From Isochrysis galbana (Eukaryota; Haptophyta; Isochrysidales; Isochrysidaceae), in contig CM030945.1 in NCBI GenBank assembly GCA_018136815.1, forward strand, positions 594,605 to 658,604: 64,000 nucleotides of DNA, in the 5' to 3' direction. The notes beneath the pieces are model-generated. The model searched no databases. It was not told the DNA's origin and saw nothing but the letters and a program-made list of their open reading frames with translations. A program made the position numbers and the translations under genes. Of the stretch, positions 55,089-64,000 are shown piece after piece (positions within the stretch are counted from its first letter, which is position 1; each line of letters begins with the position of its first letter).

Positions 55089-55399
55089 TGTTTCGATACC
55101 TGCCTCTGCCAAGTACGGAGCCGGACAGCCGGACCTATTCAGGGCGCATTCCCCAAAAGCTGTTTCTCCTTGGGTCGCTCAACTAGCCCCGCTCCACGCC
55201 CAATACACGAGGGGTGGCCTAGATCTAGATCACTCCGGTCACTGCTCGCTCATTTGCTTGCGCTTATATTCAGTCTCACAGCCCCCAAAAAAAGTTTCTT
55301 GAAGGTGCCCGTTGATGCGTGAAACCGCTTTTTTTTTATACGCGGCGTGTTGTTATACGGTGTTGTTTTCATACGCGGCGCCTTTGTCTGCGCGGCGCC

Positions 55400-55717
55400 C
55401 TCACCGCCTCCGCCCTCGCCGCCTCCTCCCTCGCCGAGTACGACAAGATCCCAATCCCAAAGACCAGATACATTGGAGAGCAAGCCGCCGTCGCGTATCT
55501 CTGCATGGAATACATCACGGCGGTCGCGTACGCTGAAGCGGATCCCATGGTGCAAGTGCGCCGAGCAGCTCGCAAACTCTTCATGCAGAACAAGGAGGCC
55601 GTCCTTGCACGCATCACGGATCTCGCCACCCAAGATCAGCCGAGCGACATCGTCGCCTGCCAGAAGAACGACGAGGAGGTGTGCGAGAAAAAGACGAAAA
55701 GGATGAAAACTCAGTAG
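55400..55717 (+). CDS. Unrecognised ORF fragment
   Basis: A possible reading of about 105 codons ending at the TAG (55715-55717). It contains EYDKIPIPKTRYIGEQAAVA, YLCMEYITAVAYAEADPMVQ and VRRAARKLFMQNKEAVLARI, with an acidic/basic tail. It looks like coding sequence with helices. I see no clear start; the upstream DNA has a poly-T and GGCGCC-rich leader. Possibly the last exon of a gene. Confidence 0.35.
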   Translation, partial: LTASALAASSLAEYDKIPIPKTRYIGEQAAVAYLCMEYITAVAYAEADPMVQVRRAARKLFMQNKEAVLARITDLATQDQPSDIVACQKNDEEVCEKKTKRMKTQ

Positions 55718-57752
55718 CTTTGGGGTTACCGTGTGTTTTGGGGAAGGGGGGAGTTGCTATGCTCACGTCCTTGATTAGCTTTGTACTCATCTTTGTGATA
55801 ATAATACAATGGAGACTGGTTGAAAAAGAAAACATGCACCTCTGGGTGAAAAAAAATAATAACCTGGCCCTCTTTTGACGGAACGCGACTTGGAGTGCGA
55901 GGGGAGGTGATGGGGGTGGTTTGGCTGGGGTAGACTTGTGAAGGTATGTTGGGGGTTTGGAAGAGGGGGGAAAAGGTGGACAGTGGGGTGGGCAGGGACG
56001 GCGGTAGGGGCGTCGGGCGGGTCGAGAGGCGAGGGCTTGGGCGTGGCGAAAGGCGGCAGAGGGGAGTAGAACGCTGGTTGTGCGGGTGTGGTGGCGGTGC
56101 TGGTGTGTTGTGGCCAGTGTGGTTGTGGTTGTGTGGATTGTGGGTAGACCATGTGAGATGGCTGGTTGGAGCTGGGTGAGGCGGATGGGGCTGGAGGGGC
56201 GGTGGTGGTGGGAATGTGAGGAGTGAGGAGAGGATGGAAGGGTGCGAGGAAGGCACTCCTCCGCTACCATGTGGTGGATCGTGGGGAACTGTGGCTGTGG
56301 TGCGGCTGGGTGTGAGAGGAGGCTGACTGAGCTGTAACATGAGAAGTATGGCCCAACTGGAGCATGGGAGGTGAACAATGGGGAGCCGAGGAAGTGTGCG
56401 GGGACGGGGCCGAAGACATGGGCGCACTCTCAGCCATCACGGGGCACAGCAGCACGAGAACGGGAACGAGGGACAGACGAGGGGGCGAGGGGGCACAGAG
56501 GGCGCTCGAGCGATAGCGCGGAGCGTAGTCAGGACACCGAGAGAAAAATGTCACGCGCGGGGGGGAAGGGAATCGCGCGGGAAAGAGATAGACAAAAGGG
56601 GGCCGGAAACTCAAGGAAGCACTCGGGGAGAGACGGGAGGGGAGAGGGGGAAGAGGGCTTCCGCGGGGAGCCGGGGAGAGGAGAGGAGAGGGGGGGGCGG
56701 ACCGATACGGGACGATACGGGAAGAAGGGGACTGGGGCGCGGCGACGGAGAGAGAGTCGCGCGGGAAGACCTAAAAACGGAACGCACAGGGGGAAGTGTA
56801 CAAGGTCCCCCCTTTACCCGCAACAACTCAATTTTCTCACACAATGCATGGTGGAGACACCGCATCCGCATAGAGTATATAAAATACTCTGGATGCGACA
56901 AAATGCGGGCCATGTGGCCTATCGTTATAACGATAGTTGACCTTAGAGGATGAGAAGAAAATGTTCCAAGTTAATGGAAGCAATCCACGCCACGCATGGC
57001 GCAAACGCGGACGGAAACGAAACGATTGTACGGCACAATGGCACAACTACCCGTACTTCAACTTAGCCAGAACTAAAGCACGAGATGCGATCCATGCAAC
57101 ACAGTAGTCCATAGTCGACAGTAGACGCGCAACGCTTCGCTATGTCGAGTGGGACAGGAAAATGCACTCGTTCTAATGGCCTTGCTGGCAACATTGGACG
57201 GCGTACGACCGACTGCGCTAGATGGCCCACAGGGCACGGACACGATGGGCTAAAATGGACAGACCAGGGCCATGGGAAGGGGGAGATGAAGGTAGGAAGG
57301 GGGAGGGGAGAAGAACGGGAGGGAGGGAGGCAAAGGGAGAGGAGCTTTGACGGACGGGAGGGGGCGAAAGGGGTGTCAATGCCTTCGAGCGAGTCAAAAC
57401 GCACGGGGCGCATTTCATGAGTACAAAACGCATTGAAGTTTGATGGAGGTCGAAGTGGGGGATGAAAAGGATCAACGCCGATTGCACTATTGCTGCGGCA
57501 CTTTGGCGGGCGGGCGACCAGACCATTGTGAGGATATCATCGCGCGGATTAGGCCTGGCTTTGTCCCGTAGTGGCGAGAGGCGACAAGACGCCCTCGAGC
57601 TCTAAGCGAATCTGCGGGGTGACGAAAGAGGCATTGCATGTGGAAGCGGGGCCAGGGCCCGGTACATACGCGGGGTTGTCCGGCAGGACTATGAAACCTC
57701 AGTGCCTGACCCTTGATCTTAACGATGGAGGCCGTCGAGAGGCAAAAGTGCC
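55718..57752. other. Gene-free stretch: GT/GC-rich low complexity and GA-rich tracts
   Basis: 55900-56260 is GT-rich, 56400-56760 is GA-rich (GGGGAGAGG), 57280-57340 is GGGA-rich. Overlapping ORFs here look like composition artefacts. No gene supported. Confidence 0.45.
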
Positions 57753-60700
57753 TCACGCAGGGCGTTGGCGTAGGCGCACCTGCCGCGCATCGCACACTTT
57801 GACGATCTCGTCAAAACCGTAGGAGTAGCCGTCGCTGAAGGCGCCACAGCACCACAACTGCCGGAGCTTTGGGGCGCCACCACACGCCAAGGAATGGGCA
57901 AGGGCTGCCACACCCGCTGAACGCAGATTTGGCAGCTCGAGCTGCAGATATTTAAGCCGTGGCAGCGCCAGGTCAGTATCGGGCGTGGCCGTGTCAGCTT
58001 CCTCAAAACTAAGCGCAGCAAGTGATGCCGCGATGGCCGCGTCGTGCACCTCAGAAGGCGAGTCATCTCTCATCCCACCCAAATTGTTACGATTTGCGTC
58101 CGTATCAGCACTTGCTACGCCGCGGCGCAGGGAATGAAGCGCCACAGCAAGCGCTGTGACACCCGCATCCGCGGCTGGACTTCCGCACAGCGCAAAATAG
58201 CGGAGCGAATCGCAGACAGGTAGAGCAGCAGCAAGAGCACAAAGGCCAGCGTCACCGACATTTGCATCGCATGATAAATCAATGCTCAGAATATGAGAGC
58301 CGAAGCCGGCGGCGAGCACGTCAGCGAGAACCACGCAGGAGGCATCGTCAAAGATGAGGTGGAAGGGCAATGGTTCATCGAGAGGGGTGTCGAGCGCAGA
58401 GCTGAAGGCGTATCCCGATTCGACGAGTACGGCTAGCGCCTCGGCAGCTTCCACTGTTGAAGGCTCAAATTCCGAAAGCTTCGCGAGTGGAGGAACCTTG
58501 ATTCGCCCGTCATCCGGAACCGGGAGACCACGGCACCGGCGGAAGCACCGGCCACACTGGAGGATCATTGGCAGCTCACGCCTGCTGGTTGTCTGACGAG
58601 CTGCAGCAACGGCCGTACCCAGGCCCGTCGCATTGAGAGGAGCAAAGGGCGGTGCAGTGGAAGAGTGTGTAGCACGTGTCGTCGTGGAGCCATGCGAATC
58701 GTCAGTCGACGCGAAAGACGGCGTCGAGAACCCAGTGGAAGCTGAGGAGATAGAGCTTGGCATGCAAAGCGATGAAACATTTCCAGAGCTGCCGCCCCCC
58801 GAGCTGTCACCGGATGCGCCGCCCGCCGAACAACCGCCTCCCTCGCTGCCACCACCGGAGCCGCCTCCCTCGCTGCCGCTAGAGCCGCCATCCGAGCCAC
58901 CGTCGGCGAACTGCTGCTCTGAAGAAAACGGTCGGGTATTAGCCTCGAGGCCTTCCTTGCAGCCTACGCCAACTCCCTTCGGCGGTTTGGCGAGGCGAGC
59001 TTCGCCAACGCCGCTCCCGTCCTCGGAGCTGCAACCCTCGCTACCCTCGCAGCGCGCATCTTGCTGCTCGGATCCACTACCCCCGTCGGAGCCGCAGCCC
59101 TCGGAAGTTCCGAGTGCAGAAACATCACCCGAGCTGTTTAGCTCTTCCGATGTGTCAGATGATGCACCGGCGGAGCGGTTTGCGGAGTCGATGCCAGAGG
59201 GCGCGTCGCATGTATTTAGTGTGGTCACCGACACGGTGATGGATCCTGAGTCAGAAGACCCAGCTAAGGACGAGGAGTACACTGCAGACCTCGAGTCTGC
59301 GCTCAAGTGGCTTGCCGAAGCGGAATGCGCAGAGGAGCTGCTTGTGCCAACTTCAGTTGATGAAGTCATGGTGCTCACGCCGCAGGCTTTGTCCATGACT
59401 GGTATTCCTGGTCTTGGGCGAGACTTCTCCGATGACCATCGGCACTCCCGAGACTGCCGCACATCGTGCTGCGACCGCGAGAGAGCACGCGAGAATCGCT
59501 CTGCGACAACGGGGAAGTCGAGGTCGTTATCACCGCCACGGATCGACGCCGATGACGAATACGATCCTGTTGGCGACAGCCCACGAGCATCAGCGGCGTC
59601 CTGCTCCGCCGTTTCGTCATCTTCATCTCCCGCGTATGGGTCAGGTACGAGAAGGAGCGAGTCTGGGGAGAACTTACTCGAGCACGAGTAGCAACGAGCA
59701 CGTCGTACCAACGCCGGCCGATGATACGGCGTGAGTAGCTGTAGGCTCGCGAGGTCATGGCCACCTCTCAGGTCACTAAGTGGACCCCGCTCGCGCCGCC
59801 AGACACTTCGGTTGCCGGCCACATCGTTCGCGACGGCAGTGTGTGTGGTCCAATGGCCTTCGCTCATCATCGCTTGTTGTGTTGCCCCCGGTGCAACCGA
59901 GGTCGAGGAGACCGGTAGGCTAAGCAGAGGCACGGCAGAATACTGTGGGCGCGCAAGGAAGCAGAAGGTTCCGGAGAGCTGATCCTCATCGATGTAGCCG
60001 GCGGTCCATGCTCGGAGCCTTCTCATTCCCTCGACGGAAAGCGTGCACCCCAGTCGCTCCCAAACGCAGCGCATCTCCTCCGCGCGTTGAGCATGTGCCA
60101 TGCGCATCCGAGCAAGGATAGGCGCAACTGATTGGTAGACGCGCCGTGAGACCCGGCATAACGCGGCGGCTGTGGGAACTCGCGCCTCTCGCGAGCCTGG
60201 GGCCGTCACGAGCATTGCGGCGAGGGCGGAGATGATCCTATCAAAGCAAAGCTCGTCTAGCTGATCGAGCGCGATCGGAGCACCGTCTTGAACGGGTGGC
60301 AGAGAGCCGGTGACCAGAGGCGAAAAAGCGCCGACACAGCACGGGCTGATCGGAGTGTGATCATAACATCTTGTGGCAGTTCCTTCGATGAACGACACGC
60401 AGTCGTGAGCGCCGTTTCCGGATGACCCTGCTGAGTCAGATGATGTCAAGGAGCTTGCACCTGTTCGCAAATGCACCATCTCGAGGGAAGGCAGTGACGA
60501 GTCACCGCTTGCGAGGTCAGCCGCGATAGACGAAGCTGCGATAGACGAGCTGAAGGTCATACCCTGCTGGAAGAAAATAGGTGCTTGTGCGTCCCGGTGG
60601 GCATCATGTGCTTGAGATTCCACTGTCGGTTGCTCTCCATTGGAGGTGGGCTCCACTACATGGAGTGTCGAGTGCACCACGGAGCCCTCGAGGTGCAACT

Positions 60701-61136
60701 GCTGGGGTCCTTTTCCTACGCGCGCGGAGGCACTTGCGATGGGCACAGAGCCGATTGGGGCTTGCAGCTCAATCGTCACGTTGCCGAGTAGCGTGGGCTC
60801 ACGGCCAGGACCAGGACGCTCGACCTCCTCGTCCGTCGAGTTCGAGCTAACGTCTTGCAGTTGCTGTGCCCAAGCCCTCTCGGCCTGCCGGCAGCCAGGG
60901 CAGCCACTGCCGAGGTGGAAGTGGAAGCGGGCGGAGGCCTGCGTAGGCCATATGAGACCGACAGCATGTCCACACCCGGGAAGCCTCACTCGGAAGCGCC
61001 GGCCTGGCGTCGGTCTTTCGAGAAGCGAGGCGAGAGCGCTCTGTTTCCATAGTGCAAAGGTGTTGGGACTGATCTGCTCACAGACGGGTAGCGCGCGCCT
61101 CTGGGGGATCCTGCCTCGTCGTCCAGAGCTCTCCAT
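57753..61136 (-). CDS. F-box-like protein with C-terminal leucine-rich repeats
   Basis: The first ATG is 61136 (a longer reading begins at a GTG). About 1,127 residues. Order: a basic N-terminus with a Cys/His pair region (LPGCGHAVGLIW ... SGCPGCRQA); an F-box-like segment PIALDQLDELCFDRIISALA ... ALCRVSRRVYQS near residue 310-370; a long acidic Ser/Gly-rich central region (residues about 560-850, with GGSEGGG and SDGGSGS runs); a CxxC motif (QCGRCFRRCRG) near residue 890; and an LRR_RI-type end (HILSIDLSCDANVGDAGLCA, YFALCGSPAADAGVTALAVA, RLKYLQLELPNLRSAGVAAL). Probably a substrate adaptor of an SCF-type ubiquitin ligase (inference). An additional upstream exon may exist near 61590-61380 (KVVAFDGYVLRSRGVDSLL after TTGTAG). 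Confidence 0.55.
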   Translation of the reverse strand: MESSGRRGRIPQRRALPVCEQISPNTFALWKQSALASLLERPTPGRRFRVRLPGCGHAVGLIWPTQASARFHFHLGSGCPGCRQAERAWAQQLQDVSSNSTDEEVERPGPGREPTLLGNVTIELQAPIGSVPIASASARVGKGPQQLHLEGSVVHSTLHVVEPTSNGEQPTVESQAHDAHRDAQAPIFFQQGMTFSSSIAASSIAADLASGDSSLPSLEMVHLRTGASSLTSSDSAGSSGNGAHDCVSFIEGTATRCYDHTPISPCCVGAFSPLVTGSLPPVQDGAPIALDQLDELCFDRIISALAAMLVTAPGSREARVPTAAALCRVSRRVYQSVAPILARMRMAHAQRAEEMRCVWERLGCTLSVEGMRRLRAWTAGYIDEDQLSGTFCFLARPQYSAVPLLSLPVSSTSVAPGATQQAMMSEGHWTTHTAVANDVAGNRSVWRRERGPLSDLRGGHDLASLQLLTPYHRPALVRRARCYSCSSKFSPDSLLLVPDPYAGDEDDETAEQDAADARGLSPTGSYSSSASIRGGDNDLDFPVVAERFSRALSRSQHDVRQSRECRWSSEKSRPRPGIPVMDKACGVSTMTSSTEVGTSSSSAHSASASHLSADSRSAVYSSSLAGSSDSGSITVSVTTLNTCDAPSGIDSANRSAGASSDTSEELNSSGDVSALGTSEGCGSDGGSGSEQQDARCEGSEGCSSEDGSGVGEARLAKPPKGVGVGCKEGLEANTRPFSSEQQFADGGSDGGSSGSEGGGSGGGSEGGGCSAGGASGDSSGGGSSGNVSSLCMPSSISSASTGFSTPSFASTDDSHGSTTTRATHSSTAPPFAPLNATGLGTAVAAARQTTSRRELPMILQCGRCFRRCRGLPVPDDGRIKVPPLAKLSEFEPSTVEAAEALAVLVESGYAFSSALDTPLDEPLPFHLIFDDASCVVLADVLAAGFGSHILSIDLSCDANVGDAGLCALAAALPVCDSLRYFALCGSPAADAGVTALAVALHSLRRGVASADTDANRNNLGGMRDDSPSEVHDAAIAASLAALSFEEADTATPDTDLALPRLKYLQLELPNLRSAGVAALAHSLACGGAPKLRQLWCCGAFSDGYSYGFDEIVKVCDARQVRLRQRPA

Positions 61137-62280
61137 TCTCTCCGCGCGAGCCCGTGCGGGTTTCGGCGGATGGTGGCCTCCCTCTCTTGAGAAGGAGGAG
61201 GCCAGAGTGGGAAGGGGAGGGGGCGGGGTGGGCACGGTGGAGGAGCCGGGGGGGAGGGGTGGAGGCAGAGGAGGCGGGGGGAGGGGGGGGGGGCGGGGGC
61301 GGGGCGCCGCCCGTGCGGAGGGGAAGGGGGGGGGCGCGCGCCTCGGCTGGGGTTGGGTCCAGATTCATCAAGCTCAACGAGGTCCAGTAAGAGATCGCGG
61401 ATTCGCGCGCGGGGATCTCGAGAATGCGCCAGAGGAACAAGCGCGAGACATCTCCGAACGTGGGATCCGGATGAGACCGATGCAGCTCTCTTGAGCTCGA
61501 GGGCTCGCATCGTTAGCGCATGATGAAAGGACGTGAGAAGACTGTCGACTCCGCGCGACCGTAAAACGTAGCCGTCGAACGCCACCACCTTCTACAACAC
61601 GCGGTGAGATATGGGAGACTGTCTGGAGTCTCAGGAATCTTCAAGTCTCAACGAGATTCCATCTGGCCCCACCTACCGTGATTCGGAGGGCGCCGTCGTG
61701 GCATCCCACTCGAGTGCCACACGCCACCATACCTTTCTCTCTTCATATTTCCTGGTATTCTTCACCTTCCCTGTTGATGGCCTGCGCCACCCACAACCGA
61801 CGGGGCCACCTTGCGCGAGTCGGCTCTCCGACCTCGTCCCACCTCGTTCCACGAGGCCCGAGGGAATAGCTCCCTCGGGTGGGATGGCGGTGATCGTACT
61901 CGGCAGCGCGAGCGGGGGTTAGAGGGGGGGGGGGAGGGGGGGGGGGAGAGGGATAGCGCCAGGGCGGTGCGAGGGGGTGGGGGGGGGGGGGGGGAGGGAC
62001 GGAGGTTGTGGGCCGCTCATCGTTTCACGAGCAGAAAACCATGAAACGGCCAATAGACGCTCTGGTTGGAAGGTCTGCGAATTTTTGAACTCTTCGCACC
62101 CAGCGGCGAAAGGCGAAAGGTCCGAAAGGCGAAAGGTAGGTGCCACTACACATTCGGGGGTCGGGCGCACCGGAAGGTCCGCCAAAAAACTTGTTCGATT
62201 ATCAATTCGGCGGGCAGCCGCCGCACCCGCTCAAAGGCTCAGGCTGCCGGCGTCGTCGCCACACGACGTCTACTCTCTAC
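61137..62280. other. 5' flank with G-runs; possible upstream exon
   Basis: G runs lie at 61288-61296, 61922-61945 and 61980-61994. On the minus strand a possible exon of the preceding gene lies at about 61594-61380. Short tandem GCGAAAGGTCCGAAAG is near 62110-62140. No other gene. Confidence 0.4.
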
Positions 62281-62472
62281 TGTAGCCCTAGATGGGAAAG
62301 ACGTATTCACCGTATTTGGCCAGAGGCCAAATACATATGTATTTGGCTGTATTTGAAGCGCGTCCTGGGTTGTAGGCCTCGAATGTATTTGAAATGTATT
62401 TGGCCTCAGGCCAAATACATATGCATTTGGCTGTATTTGCAGGCCCCAGCACCGTATTTCCCATCTAGGACT
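62281..62472. mobile_element. MITE-like element with TIRs and internal GTATTTGGCC repeats
   Basis: The ends TAGCCCTAGATGGGAAA (left) and TTTCCCATCTAGGACTGTA (right) are inverted. Inside, GTATTTGGCCAGAGGCCAAATAC and TTTGGCCTCAGGCCAAATACA are two palindromes, each followed by ATGNATTTGGCTGTATTTG. About 192 bp, non-coding. Confidence 0.7.
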
Positions 62473-64000
62473 GTAGCCGCTCGAGCACTTCAAGGCTGAA
62501 GGCCGCGGTCAGCCATTGGTTACTCCTTACTGCCGAAGCGCCATAGTTGGAGCTTCCGCTTCCGTCTCGAAAAATCTCAACTCTTATCTCTTGTACGCTT
62601 CATTTTCTTTTGTTTGTAATGGTAATGTCGAGCGCGTGCACTATGCACTATGAGTTTGAGGCTGTCTCCTAGTCCTAGTCCTAGTCCTACTCCTAGCGTG
62701 AGTCTATCTTTGTTGTCTTCGGTGAAAACGGGGGTGCTTAGCTCACAGCTCACAGCTCGAGTGCACTCTTGAGTTTGGGTTTCCTCCCTTGTGCCGCCCT
62801 CCGGGAACGGACCAAGCAGCAAGCAGTGGATTCCCGCCGGGGTCAACCCTCACCCTCACACCAGGGTTGTGAGTCTCACTATAGTTAGGGCGGTCAAACA
62901 ACAAACAAGGCTTTTTAACTTCTACGGTCTACGGGTGAAAATTCACCATTCACCAAGTGAAGATTAAGATTGACGTTTTATCACAAGATCTTACGGTATG
63001 CGGTATGCTGCTGGTAACTAACTGGTAATGGGTATACTAGGCAAAATCTAATGTGAAATTGAAATATGCACATTTTCGACGCCATTTCAACACACAGACC
63101 CGAAAACGTTTTCGCGCTCGTGCGAAATTGACGTCGACCACAAAAGAGCACCAGAGGTCAGAGGTGGCACTGTGCACTGTGCGACGCGCACTTGCGTTCC
63201 CCGGGCACAGTTACCCCAGGGCATGAAGGCCAGAGCCCTGCGCGGGCGCACAGCGTCGCTGGCGCCCTTCCCCTCGCCCCTCGCCCCTGTTGGCATCTGC
63301 TGCCAGCCTCTCGCGCGCATGCAGTGCGCGGCTGGCCGCGAGCCATCAAAATGACGGTGCTGCGCATAACGGACTGGCCCATCACGCGCGGCTGTCGCAT
63401 CCAGAGTTCCACTCAATCAATGCGGATGCGATTTCAGGTGCTGAGTGAGTTTTGTTTTGGTTGGTTGAGTCCACCGTTGCCAACGAGGTCTCGAAGCTTC
63501 GTGCTCGCTCGACAAGGACATTCTTCATCTCGTCTTCGTTCGTTCCTAAAATTTATTGTCTCGTGCGGTTACGTTTAGTTTTGGCTTCTTTCTTTTGTTG
63601 GCATGGTGAGTGGTGTCCGGAAGAGTCTCGGTGTGTGACGTCGACTCGTGTTGTGCGATGTCGCGCGCTCCTCGCTCTCAAGACTCCATTACCCTCTCTC
63701 TCTCACCCCTTTGAGGCTTGTCCTCATGAATAGAGCCTGCGGCCTATTCCACAGTTCAAAGATAACCTCCTTGGTGCCCTTGCACGCCCTTGTGCACTGC
63801 TCATGCAGAGCACGCGTACACATGTCACATGTGCAAGTCCACATGCATTGCCCGCATGCCCGCTGCCCGCAGCCGCAGCTCAATGAGTTGAGCTTCCCTC
63901 TCTCAGCTCGTGCGCGGTCAAACTACCCTGCCATCCCTCTCCATCCTTCCTCCCCTCAAGGGTTTGTTTATCGTATGATTCCGGAGTGTTTACGTTAGTT
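62473..64000. other. Right edge: retroelement relic, no complete gene
   Basis: 62700-62790 (minus) reads TREETQTQECTRAV and ELSTPVFTEDNKDRL, matching the tail of the retroelement ORF at 15545-16290. 62886-62920 carries the GGGCGGTCAAACA motif of 13893. 62671-62696 has CCTAGT repeats. The remaining sequence to 64000 shows no supported gene. Confidence 0.5.

Noticed and set aside
55614..56427. His/Pro-rich minus ORFs of 233-254 codons
   Set aside because: Simple translation of GT-rich low-complexity DNA.
58633..59691. Pro/Glu-rich plus-strand ORF of 352 codons
   Set aside because: Antisense shadow of the Ser/Gly-rich centre of the F-box-like gene; the minus reading carries the F-box and LRR segments.

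Overview
The window looks like nuclear DNA of a GC-rich eukaryotic microalga. Genes are interrupted by short GT-AG introns (about 130-500 bp). Secreted proteins carry tandem Cys repeats and proline-rich stalks, and there is much degenerate transposon material. The two Cys-repeat types and the cell-surface genes fit a haptophyte best. This is inference; another alga with a Pro/Hyp-rich surface cannot be excluded. I saw no rRNA, tRNA or CRISPR.

Layout. 1-10149 (minus): the 5' three quarters or more of a giant secreted protein, with a signal peptide, four Cys-rich repeats and then over 3,000 codons of XPPPP repeats running off the left edge; the frame is broken at one poly-G run. 10900-12030: weak relics. 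12534-13883: LicD/fukutin-like transferase, two exons. 14691-16290: hAT transposase relic abutting a retroelement fragment. 16894-18379: AP2-domain protein. 18995-19540: 33-bp satellite and a relic of a virus-type family B DNA polymerase. 19800-23740: nest of dispersed modules and a broken retroelement. 24855-27751: type I membrane protein with Cys repeats. 28804-29613: AT-hook/CXC/Tudor-like protein. 30905-33548: Tudor-like plus helical-repeat protein. 33838-36720: dispersed modules and a gypsy relic. 37167-38515: inositol polyphosphate kinase. 39960-41369: gypsy relic and an orphan ORF. 42321-43626: short-chain dehydrogenase. 43706-47000: mosaic repeats. 47167-49546 (minus): MGC-type large protein. 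50854-52707 (minus) and 53048-55088 (plus): a head-to-head pair, the plus gene being a peptidyl-serine galactosyltransferase (SERGT-like). 57753-61136 (minus): F-box-like/LRR protein. 61600-64000: MITE-like element and low-complexity DNA.

How the genes relate. Three genes point to an elaborate glycosylated surface: the giant Pro-rich protein, the Pro-stalked membrane protein and the SERGT-like enzyme, with the LicD-like enzyme possibly adding phosphate-linked sugars or phosphocholine. IPK, AP2, F-box and SDR genes look like ordinary cellular genes. Two proline-rich coding runs each lack one base in a homopolymer, which suggests base-calling error rather than decay.
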